A DNA stretch of 64,000 bases from Prolixibacter sp. SD074 (lineage in GTDB: Bacteria > Bacteroidota > Bacteroidia > Bacteroidales > Prolixibacteraceae). Positions 9,015 through 19,200 of this stretch are shown here, in pieces. The DNA lies in contig NZ_BLAW01000001.1 of assembly GCF_009617895.1 (NCBI RefSeq), forward strand, positions 3,835,001 to 3,899,000, in the 5' to 3' direction. The notes beneath the pieces were generated by a model. The model was not told the origin of the DNA, did no database searches, and saw only the letters and a list, made by a program, of their open reading frames with translations. The position numbers were made by a program, and so were the translations under genes. Numbering within the stretch: position 1 is the stretch's first letter; each line of letters starts with the position of its first letter.

Positions 9015-10112
9015 TTATTTTTTCCGGTAATACCGGAGAACATTCACTTCCGGATGAATGATACCGGATTCTTCGCAAAGGAAGCGGACAAACTCACGGG
9101 CAAACCAGGGGGCCAGCATAGCTCCTTTTGAGCCCAATCCATTAAAAATGCCGATTTCCGGATATTCCGGATGTAGGCCGATTACCGGCCGGCGATCATG
9201 GGCAGTTGGGCGAATGCCTGCCCGTTCTTTAGTGATGGTATAAGGTAATTTGACAATCTTTTCCAGCTTTTCTGTTAACTCAGCTGTTGCCTCCTCATCG
9301 GGACGGGTATCCTGGAATTCCCAACGGTAGGTTGCCCCTGCCCGGAAACGATTTTCGCCAAGCGGCAGCATAAACATTCCCTTGTTGACCATGTCCGTAA
9401 TTTCCAGCCCGGGAATCTCCAAATCCAATACCTGGCCTTTGGTGTGTTTGAATTTAACCGGTTGAAAGAATGGATTATCGCTGGCGCGGAATCCCTGGCA
9501 GAAAATGATTTTTTGAGCGGTGATGTCTTTCCATTGCACTTTTCCGTTTTTCCGGATGATATCTTTGGTGTCCAGTTCTTCAACAATAAAGCGGTTTTCC
9601 CGGACTAAAAATTCCCGGAAACGGTCGATTAGCAAAGGTAAACCGACACGAAAAGCGTTAAAAACTTTGCCAACTCCGAACGGTGTGTCTATGCCTTCTT
9701 TCTGAAAATTGTTATCCGGTTCGGAGTGTATGTAAGCTTCCAGTTTATTTTCAACCGATTTAGTCCGCCAGAACGAACCTTCTTCCGTGCCTAAAATTTT
9801 GTCAATTTTCAACGGATGCAGCAACGGGCAGGAGAGAAGTCCTTCCAATTCACGGTAGGTATCTTTCAGTACCGGAAAAAGATCATCCACCAGCCACGAC
9901 TTGGTCAGGCGGCGAAAGACAACCGGGTTAATGATGCCGGCAGCCACGCGACTGGTTTTTTCACCGGAAGGAGAATCGACTACCACGAAATCTTTACCAT
10001 TTCGATGCAATTCAAACGCCAGCATGGTTCCGGCCAGTCCCTGCCCGACAATCAGTAAATCGGTATTCCGGGGTAAATGCTTTTTTTCTTTTTCGTTCAT
10101 CCCTACATACAT
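9015..10112 (-). CDS. FAD-dependent oxidoreductase (DAO family)
   Basis: Cytosolic flavoprotein of 365 residues resembling glycine/D-amino-acid oxidases. The FAD-binding Rossmann motif LLIVGQGLAGTMLAFEL is at residues 19-35, SGEKTSRVAAGIINPVVFRR near residue 50 matches the second flavin contact, and the C-terminal GIRPTAHDRRPVIG and GLGSKGAMLAPWFA blocks bind the isoalloxazine. The substrate cannot be told from sequence. An ATG four codons later (10100) is an equally plausible start. The gene converges on the thioredoxin-fold gene, with only 5 bp between their stops, and no terminator is visible between them. Confidence 0.8.
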   Translation of the reverse strand: MYVGMNEKEKKHLPRNTDLLIVGQGLAGTMLAFELHRNGKDFVVVDSPSGEKTSRVAAGIINPVVFRRLTKSWLVDDLFPVLKDTYRELEGLLSCPLLHPLKIDKILGTEEGSFWRTKSVENKLEAYIHSEPDNNFQKEGIDTPFGVGKVFNAFRVGLPLLIDRFREFLVRENRFIVEELDTKDIIRKNGKVQWKDITAQKIIFCQGFRASDNPFFQPVKFKHTKGQVLDLEIPGLEITDMVNKGMFMLPLGENRFRAGATYRWEFQDTRPDEEATAELTEKLEKIVKLPYTITKERAGIRPTAHDRRPVIGLHPEYPEIGIFNGLGSKGAMLAPWFAREFVRFLCEESGIIHPEVNVLRYYRKK

Positions 10113-10243
10113 ACCATCGAAGCAGAAAATTGTTTGGCACGTTGAAAAATAAACCGGCAGGGAGCATGGAAGCGAAACCTCGAATTAAAAGGTGTTTTCG
10201 AGCGCCGAGATACGGAATATTTTCTATTTTTGTGTCCGAAAAA

Positions 10244-10319
<76 letters not shown>

Positions 10320-10330
10320 CCGGGGAAATG

Positions 10331-10363
10331 GCCTGTAAATCATTCGATTTGCAGGCTTTTTTT
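10331..10363 (+). terminator. Terminator of tRNA-Lys
   Basis: Stem GCCTG-T-AAATC with GATTT-G-CAGGC around the loop ATTC, then seven T on the + strand. It ends the tRNA transcript. Confidence 0.88.
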
Positions 10364-10444
10364 CTTCGTTTTGCCCGGGCTTAAGGGTCGACATGATTTT
10401 AAATTGCAGTGCCACCTTTTTGGTTTTATATTATATTTCTAAAG

Positions 10445-10530
10445 CTCATTAGAAAAAAATGAATCCTGATTAAAATAAATTGAATCATCATTAAAATGAA
10501 GGTAATGACGATTAAAATTAGTAATAATCT
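10445..10530. repeat. Degenerate tandem array, 21-bp period (array 2)
   Basis: Four units of exactly 21 bp start at 10445, 10466, 10487 and 10508, with a decayed fifth after 10529. Each has an ATTA-AAA core near its start (CTGATTAAAATAAATTGAA in unit 2, ATCATTAAAATGAAGGTAA in unit 3, ACGATTAAAATTAGTAAT in unit 4) and ends in AATC or AATG. It lies in the convergent space between the tRNA-Lys terminator and the 3' end of the GH13 gene. No coding frame or shared hairpin explains the period. Confidence 0.65.
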
Positions 10531-10652
10531 TGATTACTTTTTTGGCCCCGCGTGCACTTTGTTGGTTGGGATAACGGCTAAATAGGTGCAATGGTGCCGG
10601 GGTTACATCGGGGCGCAGCAACAAAAACCTCACATGCCCTGACAGCAGGAAC

Positions 10653-10691
10653 ATCCCCTGCCGTACTATTCGGTTTTGCCCGGCAGGGGAT
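10653..10691 (-). other. Perfect 11-bp inverted repeat downstream of the GH13 gene
   Basis: ATCCCCTGCCG at 10653-10663 and its exact complement CGGCAGGGGAT at 10681-10691 enclose 17 bp. It lies 38 bp beyond the stop of the last PUL gene on the minus strand and probably forms the 3'-end stem of that mRNA. There is no U run after it, so it may be a stabilising or rho-assisted structure and not a classic terminator. The remainder of 10531-10729 shows nothing else. Confidence 0.6.
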
Positions 10692-10729
10692 AAGCTTCTG
10701 TTTTACATCGAACTCACGGTGCTTGAAAT

Positions 10730-12496
10730 TTACAGTCGGTAGACTTTGGCTTCGTAAGGCCTCAACGACAATGGATTTTCATTTTCAGCGGGCTCCGAAT
10801 AGTTGCCCATTAGCTGTTTGGCATTCTTCATTTTTATTGGAAGGTGGGCCTCCGCCTGATGGTCGGTAAAATTGAGCAGAATCAACATCTTCCGGCCATT
10901 GAGTTCGCGGGTATATGCGTATACGTTGGGATTGTCCTGGTCGAGCAATTCATATTTTCCGTAAACCAGCACGAGGTTATTTTTCCGGAACTGAACTATT
11001 TTGCGGAAATAATTGAGCGGTGACCCCGGATTTTTCTCCTCTACCACTTCGTTAACCGTTTTATAATTCGGGTTCACGTTAATCCAGGGTGTCCCGGAAG
11101 TAAATCCGGCATTGGCGGTGGTGTCCCATTGGAAAGGGGTGCGGCCATTATCGCGGGCAATCATTTTTTCGTTGTTCAGGAAGCGCTGTAAATCACCGCC
11201 GGTTTCTTTGATGTGTTTGTAGATGTTTAATGTTTCAATATCACGGTAGTTGCTGATGCTGTCGAATTTGATGTTATCCATTCCCAACTCATCGCCAAAA
11301 TAGTAGTAAGGTGTTCCGTGCATTGTCAGGAGGAAAGTTGTCAGCATTTTTGACGAAAGCACCCGGTATTCAGGAGAATCATTTCCCCAGCGGGTAACCA
11401 TCCTGGGCATATCGTGATTCCCCAAAAAGATGGTGCCCCAGCCTCTGTAGCCGTAGACGCTGTCCCATTTGGTGAAGATTTTCTTGAACTGAACCAGGCT
11501 GACTCCACTGGAATCCAGGTCTCTGTATTCACCACCTCTCAGTCCAAGCCCCATCACTTCGAAGTTGTACAGCATATTCAGTTCCTCCCGTTGGGGATCG
11601 ACAAAGTTCATCGCCTCGTCGCTGGTTACTCCGGCGCCTTCGGCTACGGTCATGATATCGTAATGGCTGAGCACTTTCTGGTTCATTTCGTGCAGGTACT
11701 GGTGCAAATGCGGTCCGTTGGCATAGTAGTGGAGAAAATTGCCATGGTATTTTGCCGGAATCGGAGGAAAAGTAGTATCCTTCGAGATGTAAGGAATCAC
11801 ATCCATCCGGAAACCGTCGATGCCTTTGTCAAACCAATATTGCATCATGCTGTAGATTTTCTGGCGGACTTCCGGGTTTTCCCAGTTCAGATCGGGTTGC
11901 GAGCGGGCAAAGTAGTGCAGATAATAAGCATTGGTAGTTGAATCGTATTTCCATGCATTGTTATCGACATCGAAATAGCTGTACCGTTTGGCTGGTTTTC
12001 CCTTTTCGGCCGGCCACCAGTGGTAATAATTCCGATATGGACTGGTCCGTGAACTACGCGATTCTTTGAACCACTCATGCTGACTGCTCGTATGATTGAC
12101 CACCAGGTCCAGCACCAGTTTTAGATCGCGGCGGTGCATACCGTTTAATAAGCTGTCGAAATCAGCCATCGTACCAAACTCTTTCATAATTTTCCGGTAG
12201 TCGCTGATGTCGTAGCCATTGTCGTTGTTAGGTGAGGCATAGATTGGGTTCAGCCAGATGACATCGATCCCCAGGCTTTTGATGTAATCAAGCTTCGAAA
12301 TAATACCCTTCAGGTCGCCGACACCGTCGCCGTTGCTATCCTTGAAACTTCGCGGATAAATCTGGTAAACGACTGCTTCCTTCCACCATTTGCGGTCAGG
12401 AATAGCCTGGTCATTCTTTTTCGTGGGCGACTGGCATGCCGCCATGGCTGTTAAAATGGCTACGGTTAGTAGCGCAAAATATTTTCTGACATTCAT
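10730..12496 (-). CDS. GH13 alpha-glucosidase, isomaltase-like lipoprotein
   Basis: 588 residues. A lipoprotein signal ends at Cys21 (TAMAAC), placing it in the periplasm or outer membrane. The (beta/alpha)8 GH13 domain starts at WWKEAVVYQIYPRSF. Catalytic residues are Asp232 in GFRMDV (nucleophile), Glu286 in TVAEG (acid/base) and Asp362 in FLGNHD. Two family rules point to alpha-1,6 cleavage: Val directly after the nucleophile, and QPDLN (residues 200-204), the signature of the oligo-1,6-glucosidase group. NGDGVGD near residue 55 matches the calcium-binding loop. It is the last gene of the PUL, 47 bp after GH65. Substrate is predicted as isomaltose or isomalto-oligosaccharides; a sucrose or trehalose-type activity is a less likely alternative. 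Confidence 0.88.
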   Translation of the reverse strand: MNVRKYFALLTVAILTAMAACQSPTKKNDQAIPDRKWWKEAVVYQIYPRSFKDSNGDGVGDLKGIISKLDYIKSLGIDVIWLNPIYASPNNDNGYDISDYRKIMKEFGTMADFDSLLNGMHRRDLKLVLDLVVNHTSSQHEWFKESRSSRTSPYRNYYHWWPAEKGKPAKRYSYFDVDNNAWKYDSTTNAYYLHYFARSQPDLNWENPEVRQKIYSMMQYWFDKGIDGFRMDVIPYISKDTTFPPIPAKYHGNFLHYYANGPHLHQYLHEMNQKVLSHYDIMTVAEGAGVTSDEAMNFVDPQREELNMLYNFEVMGLGLRGGEYRDLDSSGVSLVQFKKIFTKWDSVYGYRGWGTIFLGNHDMPRMVTRWGNDSPEYRVLSSKMLTTFLLTMHGTPYYYFGDELGMDNIKFDSISNYRDIETLNIYKHIKETGGDLQRFLNNEKMIARDNGRTPFQWDTTANAGFTSGTPWINVNPNYKTVNEVVEEKNPGSPLNYFRKIVQFRKNNLVLVYGKYELLDQDNPNVYAYTRELNGRKMLILLNFTDHQAEAHLPIKMKNAKQLMGNYSEPAENENPLSLRPYEAKVYRL

Positions 12497-12543
12497 AGCA
12501 ATAAGAATTAAATAAACATAAGAACAAATGTTTGCTAGCTAAA

Positions 12544-14598
12544 CTAATTGTGATGTGTGATGGTATAGGTTTTCTTGTCGGGGCCAACACCTGTAATGGT
12601 CAGCTTTTTCCACTGTTGAGGCAGGCATGGTGTATGCTGAACGATGCCCTGGCTGGTGATTTCCAATCCGGCAAAGCCGAAGATGACAGCCTGAAGCATT
12701 CCCCCGGCACCTGTGGCAAAATAGGGGTTGTTGCTGGTCGCTGATTCGGCCAGGGCGCCGAATGGAGGCCGCTTGTTGGGAACATAGGCTTTTTTGAACA
12801 TAAGAAAAGCTTTTTCTGCATTTCCTAAACGGGAATAGAGTATTGAAACAATCGAATGTCCCATGGCGGGTCCGTCTTTGGCCATTTTGGGTTCGTAGTA
12901 GGCCAAATCACGGCGGATAGCAGACGTGTCAGTTTCTATCTGCAGCGGGTACGCGAGCAAATTGACATCGGCCTGCTTGATGATTTCACCTTTGTAGGTT
13001 TTGTGTTCCTTGATGACGCCATCCGGGAAATGATAAAAACGGAGGTTGGAAGCCACTTTTTCCCATTGGGGGTTGGGTTTTTCGTTGAGTAGCGTGGCTG
13101 CTTTTTCGGCATATCGCATCACGGTTTGCGCAGAGCCGTTGGTGAAGGCATTGTCGTCCACATTTGGTGCGAATTCATCTGCGCCCACTACATTGTTGAT
13201 GGAGTAGGATCCATCGGGATTTTCGACGGCACGGCTGGCCCAAAAATTGGCTGTTGCTTTGATAACGGGATAACCGGTCTCTTTCAGCCAATCTTTGTTT
13301 CCGGTTACCCGGAAATAGTTCCAGAAAGCAATGCCTACATCAGCGGTAATGTGTTGTTCGAAAGCCCCGGTTAAAGCAAAAGTCGGTGTGGCTTCTTCGC
13401 CGGTATCGTCCGATTCCCATGGGAACATGGCTCCTTTATATCCGTAATCGGAAGCTTTTTGTTTGGCTTTATCCAGACGATCAGCCCGGTAGTTCAGGAG
13501 TGAACGGGCGATTCCCTGGTTAAAGATCAGCAATGGTGGATACATCCATATTTCGGTGTCCCAGAAAACATGCCCGTTGTAGCCTTGTGATGAAAGTCCC
13601 ATGGGAGACAAACTGAGATTGGAACCCTCACGGGAAAAGGCATACAGATGGTAAAGAGCCAGGCGAATATCGCGTTGCGATTCCAAATCGCCTTCTACCT
13701 GAATATCTCCCTGCCAGAGTTGATGCCACAGATGGGTGTGCTGATCAATCACTGCCTGTTTGTTTCCGCGCATGATGTAGATAGCCATTCGTTCCGATTC
13801 ACTTTGCGGATCACTGAAATCTTTTGAGGTACAAACGGCCCCGGCCCAGGCAAAACTGAAATCTGTGCCGCTTTTTACTTCCCTGGAAAAGGCAAGATCG
13901 TGCTCGTATTGAGATTCCACCGATTCTTTGAGTTCGGGTTCTTCATTGTTGTTGAAAATGAACGTGGCCGTTGTTGCCAGTTTGTGTTTCCCGGTAGGAC
14001 TTAACGCCACCGTTTGCAATAAAGGCATCCGGATGTCATTGTCCTGAGGAGTTTTAAAAACTTGTACCACATGATTATAATCCTCAGGACAAATGATTTG
14101 TCCGGATACCGATATTTTGACATCTTTTTTCAGTGCCTTTACGTTGACATCCATCATACCCGCATAGGGCATTCCACGCAAAGCGTAAACGGTGTAAGAA
14201 ATAATTGCCTTGTTCTTGAATTGAAAGGTGGTTGTCAGTTTTGCATCTTTCATATTCAGGACTTGTTTCCATTTAGAGATGTTATTTGCAGTAACAGTAT
14301 CTCCGTCAATTAACATATCCAGGTTGGCAAAGTTGATTCCCAATAACACCCGGCTGGTGATAAGCCGTTCCTTTTTGTTGTACATGTATTCATCGAATAC
14401 ATTGTTCAGGATGATGGATTTAACTTTGAAGGGAGATGAGGACGGTAAGAGTCCTATTCGTCCGTTTGCCAGGGCAATTCCTATATAGTTTGTCGAATCG
14501 GTTGCCGTTATTCTCCATCCGTCTTTCTGATTACCTGCCGCAGTTGAAGCGTTACTTCCTACCCACAGAAGGAGAAGCAGGACAAGGGTATATTTCAT
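12544..14598 (-). CDS. Secreted GH65 glycoside hydrolase, likely alpha-1,2-glucosidase type
   Basis: 684 residues with an N-terminal signal peptide (about 20 residues). The (alpha/alpha)6 catalytic domain carries the general acid Glu475 in VGADEFAPNVDDNAFTN. A second Glu, Glu618 in PFGALAESATSNNPY, lies where GH65 phosphorylases bind phosphate; the Flavobacterium johnsoniae kojibiose hydrolase, as I recall it, uses Glu472 and Glu616 in the same way in a protein of the same size. Both being present argues for hydrolysis, not phosphorolysis. Other blocks are HVFWDTEIWMYPPLL near residue 343 and YPLQIETDTSA near 550. Its PUL partners are a GH13 isomaltase-like enzyme and SusCD. Kojibiose or another alpha-glucobiose is the likely substrate. 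Confidence 0.87.
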   Translation of the reverse strand: MKYTLVLLLLLWVGSNASTAAGNQKDGWRITATDSTNYIGIALANGRIGLLPSSSPFKVKSIILNNVFDEYMYNKKERLITSRVLLGINFANLDMLIDGDTVTANNISKWKQVLNMKDAKLTTTFQFKNKAIISYTVYALRGMPYAGMMDVNVKALKKDVKISVSGQIICPEDYNHVVQVFKTPQDNDIRMPLLQTVALSPTGKHKLATTATFIFNNNEEPELKESVESQYEHDLAFSREVKSGTDFSFAWAGAVCTSKDFSDPQSESERMAIYIMRGNKQAVIDQHTHLWHQLWQGDIQVEGDLESQRDIRLALYHLYAFSREGSNLSLSPMGLSSQGYNGHVFWDTEIWMYPPLLIFNQGIARSLLNYRADRLDKAKQKASDYGYKGAMFPWESDDTGEEATPTFALTGAFEQHITADVGIAFWNYFRVTGNKDWLKETGYPVIKATANFWASRAVENPDGSYSINNVVGADEFAPNVDDNAFTNGSAQTVMRYAEKAATLLNEKPNPQWEKVASNLRFYHFPDGVIKEHKTYKGEIIKQADVNLLAYPLQIETDTSAIRRDLAYYEPKMAKDGPAMGHSIVSILYSRLGNAEKAFLMFKKAYVPNKRPPFGALAESATSNNPYFATGAGGMLQAVIFGFAGLEITSQGIVQHTPCLPQQWKKLTITGVGPDKKTYTITHHN

Positions 14599-14662
14599 GG
14601 TCAGCGGTAAAAAGTCGTTGAAAAGTCATGCATAAACTCAATTAGCCAATGTTAAAACAAGA

Positions 14663-14683
14663 GCTGCCCCAATCCGGGGCAGC
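14663..14683 (-). other. Intercistronic hairpin between susD and GH65
   Basis: GCTGCCCC (14663-14670) and GGGGCAGC (14676-14683) form a perfect 8-bp stem with a 5-nt loop. On the minus strand the stem is followed by CTCTTGTTTT, a weak T tract, so it could be a partial terminator or an RNA-processing barrier that lowers expression of the enzymes relative to susCD. Confidence 0.6.
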
Positions 14684-14719
14684 ATCTTTCTATTAATCCA
14701 CTTATGAAATTGTCCCGGA

Positions 14720-16273
14720 TTAATAACCAGGATTTTGAATCAGATTTTCGTTAACATCGACTGCTGATTGTGGGAGTGGAAAGAGTTCTTTTGTTGCATC
14801 AGTCGCAGGTTTTTCCTGCCATGCATCGGTAAATTTGCCAAAACGGATCTGATCCTGACGGCGCAGGCCTTCCCAATACAGCTCGTGTCCACGTTCTTTC
14901 AGGATATCATCGAGGGTAAGGGTTGTATAGGCTGCTAAAGTATGCCCCGGTGCACTGCGTTTTGAGCGAAGATAGTTTACATCGGCCAGGGCGCCTGGTT
15001 CATCGCCCATTCTCAGTTCAGCTTCAGCCCGTATTAGGTAAATGTCGGATATACGCATGATCGGAACGTCATTCGGTGAAGAGAACTGGTCCTGGGTATC
15101 CGGATTTGGAGCAAATTTAACAACACGAATACCTGCATTTTCAGGAGAGCTGGTCAGGTTGACTTCCGGAACAAATACCAAAGGATCTCCATTACGTTGT
15201 TCCAATGCTGTTCCATCCAGTCCATATTGCTGGCCAACCAAAAATCCCTGGTTAAAACCGGTTTCGCTCTTGATGCGATCGTCATAAAAACGTACATCGT
15301 TTTGCTGATCCTGCGTATCCCAGGTATTAAAAAAAGTTGAAGTAGTGGAAGGTCCATTCCATGTACTGGTAATGTTGCCAAAGACCTGGCTGTAGTGTAA
15401 GGTAAAGTTCACCCAAACACTACCACTGCCCATGGTCACGTTGTCATCCATCGGAACACGCAGAATGAACTCCGGATGCTCTGCTACATCTTTCTGGAAC
15501 ATGGACCAGTAGTCATCTGCTACAGCGTAATCGGGGCTGCTAATCAGCTGATCACAATAATATTTACAGCTGTCCCATTTTGCGTCACCCGTATATACCT
15601 CATAGTTCAGGTATACTTTGGCAAGAAGTGCTTCCGCTGCACCTTGTGTAACCCTTGCAGAGCCAACTTCTGACTTGGTTTTCAGATTTGGCAGAATGGC
15701 CTTCAACTCCGAAATAACGTAGTCGGCGGCTTCTTTTCTGTTAAGCACTTGCGGTGACATCGAAAAATCAAGGTCATTTGCTAAACGGAAAGGCACTTGT
15801 CCGTATAGGTCATTAATCAGGTACATATAGTATGCACGAAGGAAACGGGCTTCATCGATATTCAGATCGTTAGTTGCATTTTGTGGAAACTGTCCGATAT
15901 AATAAATCGCAGTATTTGCCCTTGAAACACCTTGATTAAGTGCATTCCAAACGTTCTTCATGCGGATATGGTCAGGAGTCCATGTTTGCAAGTGCAGCTG
16001 AATCCATGCGCCATTGTCATACCAGTCAGAACCACGAGTCGGAACGATTACTTCATCGGAAGTTACTTCCTGCAGTGCCCAGTAGTCAAACCATTCAATA
16101 GTATGGCGTAAGCTGGCATAAGGAGAATTGATTAATGACTGGACGTTGGATGGGTCATTTACCAGGTTGGTGCCCAATTGTTCATCGAGCACGTTTTCAT
16201 CAAGATTGGTACAGGAGATCGTTCCCAACAGGAAGAGTACTGCACTATATTTAATTAACTTAAGCATTTTCAT
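14720..16273 (-). CDS. susD: SusD/RagB-family glycan-binding lipoprotein
   Basis: Outer-membrane lipoprotein of 517 residues that caps the SusC channel and binds the incoming glycan. The signal peptide ends at Cys21 (LGTISC). The helical SusD fold shows in ARFLRAYYMYLINDLYGQVPF near residue 145, with the closing RAEAELRMGDEPGALADVNYLR and the C-terminal ERGHELYWEGLRRQDQIRFGKF block that is highly typical. It starts 18 bp after susC, the normal couple arrangement. Ligand cannot be read from the sequence; the downstream GH65/GH13 genes suggest an alpha-glucan or its oligosaccharides. Confidence 0.95.
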   Translation of the reverse strand: MKMLKLIKYSAVLFLLGTISCTNLDENVLDEQLGTNLVNDPSNVQSLINSPYASLRHTIEWFDYWALQEVTSDEVIVPTRGSDWYDNGAWIQLHLQTWTPDHIRMKNVWNALNQGVSRANTAIYYIGQFPQNATNDLNIDEARFLRAYYMYLINDLYGQVPFRLANDLDFSMSPQVLNRKEAADYVISELKAILPNLKTKSEVGSARVTQGAAEALLAKVYLNYEVYTGDAKWDSCKYYCDQLISSPDYAVADDYWSMFQKDVAEHPEFILRVPMDDNVTMGSGSVWVNFTLHYSQVFGNITSTWNGPSTTSTFFNTWDTQDQQNDVRFYDDRIKSETGFNQGFLVGQQYGLDGTALEQRNGDPLVFVPEVNLTSSPENAGIRVVKFAPNPDTQDQFSSPNDVPIMRISDIYLIRAEAELRMGDEPGALADVNYLRSKRSAPGHTLAAYTTLTLDDILKERGHELYWEGLRRQDQIRFGKFTDAWQEKPATDATKELFPLPQSAVDVNENLIQNPGY

Positions 16274-16291
16274 ATTTGTTATTTTTAAGCA

Positions 16292-19200
16292 TTAGAACGT
16301 AAGGTTAACACCAAAGGTAAATGTGCGTGGTTTCGGATATTGAGTGTAGTCAATTCCCAGGGAAGGAACGCCTTTGTAGTTGGCATCAATATTCACTTCC
16401 GGGTCAAAACCGGAGTAGTTGGTGATGAGCGCCAGGTTGTTACCTGTTACGTATACACGTGCACTACCTAACCAGCTGATGTTTTTCGTATTGAAAGTAT
16501 AGCCAATGGTGAGATTAGACCATCTTAAGAATGAAGCGTCCTCAATGAAACGTGATGAATACGCGTTTGAGTTATCGGGATTTTCTTTAGAGTGAAATAC
16601 CTCCTGGGTTACGTTATACCCTTTATCAAGGGCAGTTTTGGTGAACAATGCATTGGCGGTATTATTATACACCTTATTTCCATGTGAGCCATACCAGAGC
16701 ATGCTCAAATCAAATCCTTTGAACTGAATCTTGGACGTAAAACTGTAGGTGAAATCTGGCAGGGCCGATCCTAAAGGCTCCTTCACCGGATTTCCATCAA
16801 CATCAGTTTTATAGGTGCTGATGCCATTGGCATCGAATCCCTGGAATACCATTCCATAGAAAGTTCCGACGGGTTCACCGTTGGTAATAATCTGAACCCG
16901 GGTATCAGAAAGTCCCTGTCCAGTGGCAACACCTGTCTCGATTAATTTAACAGGCAAATCTTTCACCTCGTTTTTGACGTAAGAGAAGTTACCTCCCAGT
17001 TCCCAGGTAAAGTCTTTTTTCTGCACCAAAAGGGCGTTTAATGAGAGTTCAATACCATTGTTGAGGATCTTTAGTCCGGGAACATTCTGCCATTGTGTTG
17101 GAGTTGCAGCAGGTTGTTTTGAAGGAATTTCCAATAGTACATCGGTTGTTTTCTTATGGAAATAATCGATAGTACCTGACAGACGGTTGTCCCAGAATCC
17201 AAAGTCAAGGCCCACGTCTGTTTGTTCGGTTGTTTCCCATTGGATGTCTGGATTGGGAGTTCTCTGGAAAGTAATGCCCGGTAACAGGGTACCATTGAAA
17301 TATCCATTTGCATCGGCAGATGTTCCTACAGCCATCAGCGAAATTTTATCGGGAATTTCCTGGTTACCAGTCTGTCCCCATCCTAAACGAAGTTTCAGGT
17401 TACTAATGGTTGTCGAACTATTCAGGAAATCTTCCTGTGAAAGTCTCCATGCTAATGCAGCAGATGGGAAGAAACCATACTTTTTGTTCTTACCAAATTT
17501 GGATGAACCATCGTAACGTCCGGTAAAGGTGAACAGGTATTTCTGTTTGTAGTTATAATTAACCCTTCCAAAGAACGACTGAAGTTCCCGTTCGATAGCT
17601 GATGACGAAACATCGGCATTGGAGAAGTTCCCGTAACCGAGGCTGTTGGTGTATTTAATACCTTCTGATTCAAATCCATTAACATGGGTATTATGCGTGG
17701 TTACTTTTACATATTGGTACTCATGTCCCAATAGGAAGTTAAATGAATGGTCATCACCGATTTTCGTCAGATAAGTGAAATAGTTATTGACCAAACGGTT
17801 ATTGGCCGTGATATTATTAATATCGGCTTCACCTTTATTTGATAAGTAAGATAATTGTTTATTTTGGTTAACCCGACGTTCAGCATTGGTACGGTCAAAT
17901 CCTAAATTGAATTTGTATTTGAAATTCTTGATGATTTCGTATTCAGCAGCCACGTTGGCCAGGATGCGATCGGTTTGTGTCTGGTCATCTACCAGGTTGA
18001 GCATGGCTACCGGGTTACGTTGGTCGACGGCGTTCTGATAGTAGGTTCCGTCTTGATTGAAGACCGGATACGTTGGATTCAGCTTAAGTGCCGTTAGGAT
18101 AAGGTCACCTTCATAACCCCCACCACTTGCGCCACTAGTAATAGGAGCACGTTGGTCTTCTATATGGGAAACCGTCAGGTTACCATCCAGTTTCAGCTTG
18201 CCATTGAAGGCTATTTGCGATACTTTAATGCTACCGTTCATTTTCGTCATACCGGTTCCGTTAACAATACCTTTCTGGTCGAGATAGCCGAAAGAAGATC
18301 GGTAGGTAAAGTTTTCGGTACCACCACCATAGCTAAGATTATGGCTTTGTGTAATGGCTGTGGTAAAGATTTTATCCTGCCAATTATTACTTGCCCCCAT
18401 ATCGAGCAGTTTGCTCCCGTCAGCCTTGGTATAGCTACGGAATTCGCTGGCACTAAGTAAATCCAGTTTCTTACGAATTTGCGATACCCCCATGTAACCA
18501 TCATAGGTAATGGTACCTTTTCCTTGTTTACCTTTTTTGGTGGTAATAATAATTACACCGTTAGCGCCACGGGCGCCATAAATAGCGGTAGAGGAAGCAT
18601 CCTTCAGGATATCGATCGATTCGATATCATCCGGGTTAAGAAAACTGATGGGATTCAGGTTTGCCCCACCTCCATATCCAGACGCAGAACCTCCGGCAGG
18701 AGTAATGTTGTTATTGTCCAATGGCACACCATCCACAACATACAAAGGGGTCTGTCCTGAACGGATCGAGTTGGAACCCCGAATCCGGACGGTCATCCCG
18801 GTTCCCGGTTCACCACTGTCTTGGGTGATGTTTACACCGGATACACGTCCCTGCATCATCTCGACAGGAGAAGTGGCGACGCTCTTGTTCATATTTTCAG
18901 ATGTCAGGCGGTCGGTGGCACCGGTCATGTCGCTTTTGCGCTGAACACCATAACCGACAGCCACAACTTCTCCCAGCTGGGTCGTTTCCGGCTTCAGGGT
19001 AATATTAAAGGTCGTCAACTGACCAACCGGGACCACCTGGGTTGAATAACCGATAAACGAGAAAGAAAGGCTCTTGGCATCGGTCGGAATGTCGAGCGAA
19101 AACTTACCATTGATATCGGTTACCGTACCGGTGGTTGTGCCCGGAATAACAACAGTTACGCCTGGCAGCGCCATGCCGTCTTCGTCAACCACGGTTCCTG

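Noticed and set aside
10653-10691. Insertion-sequence end
   Set aside because: The inverted repeat has a short loop, no transposase and no target duplication; better read as an mRNA 3' stem.
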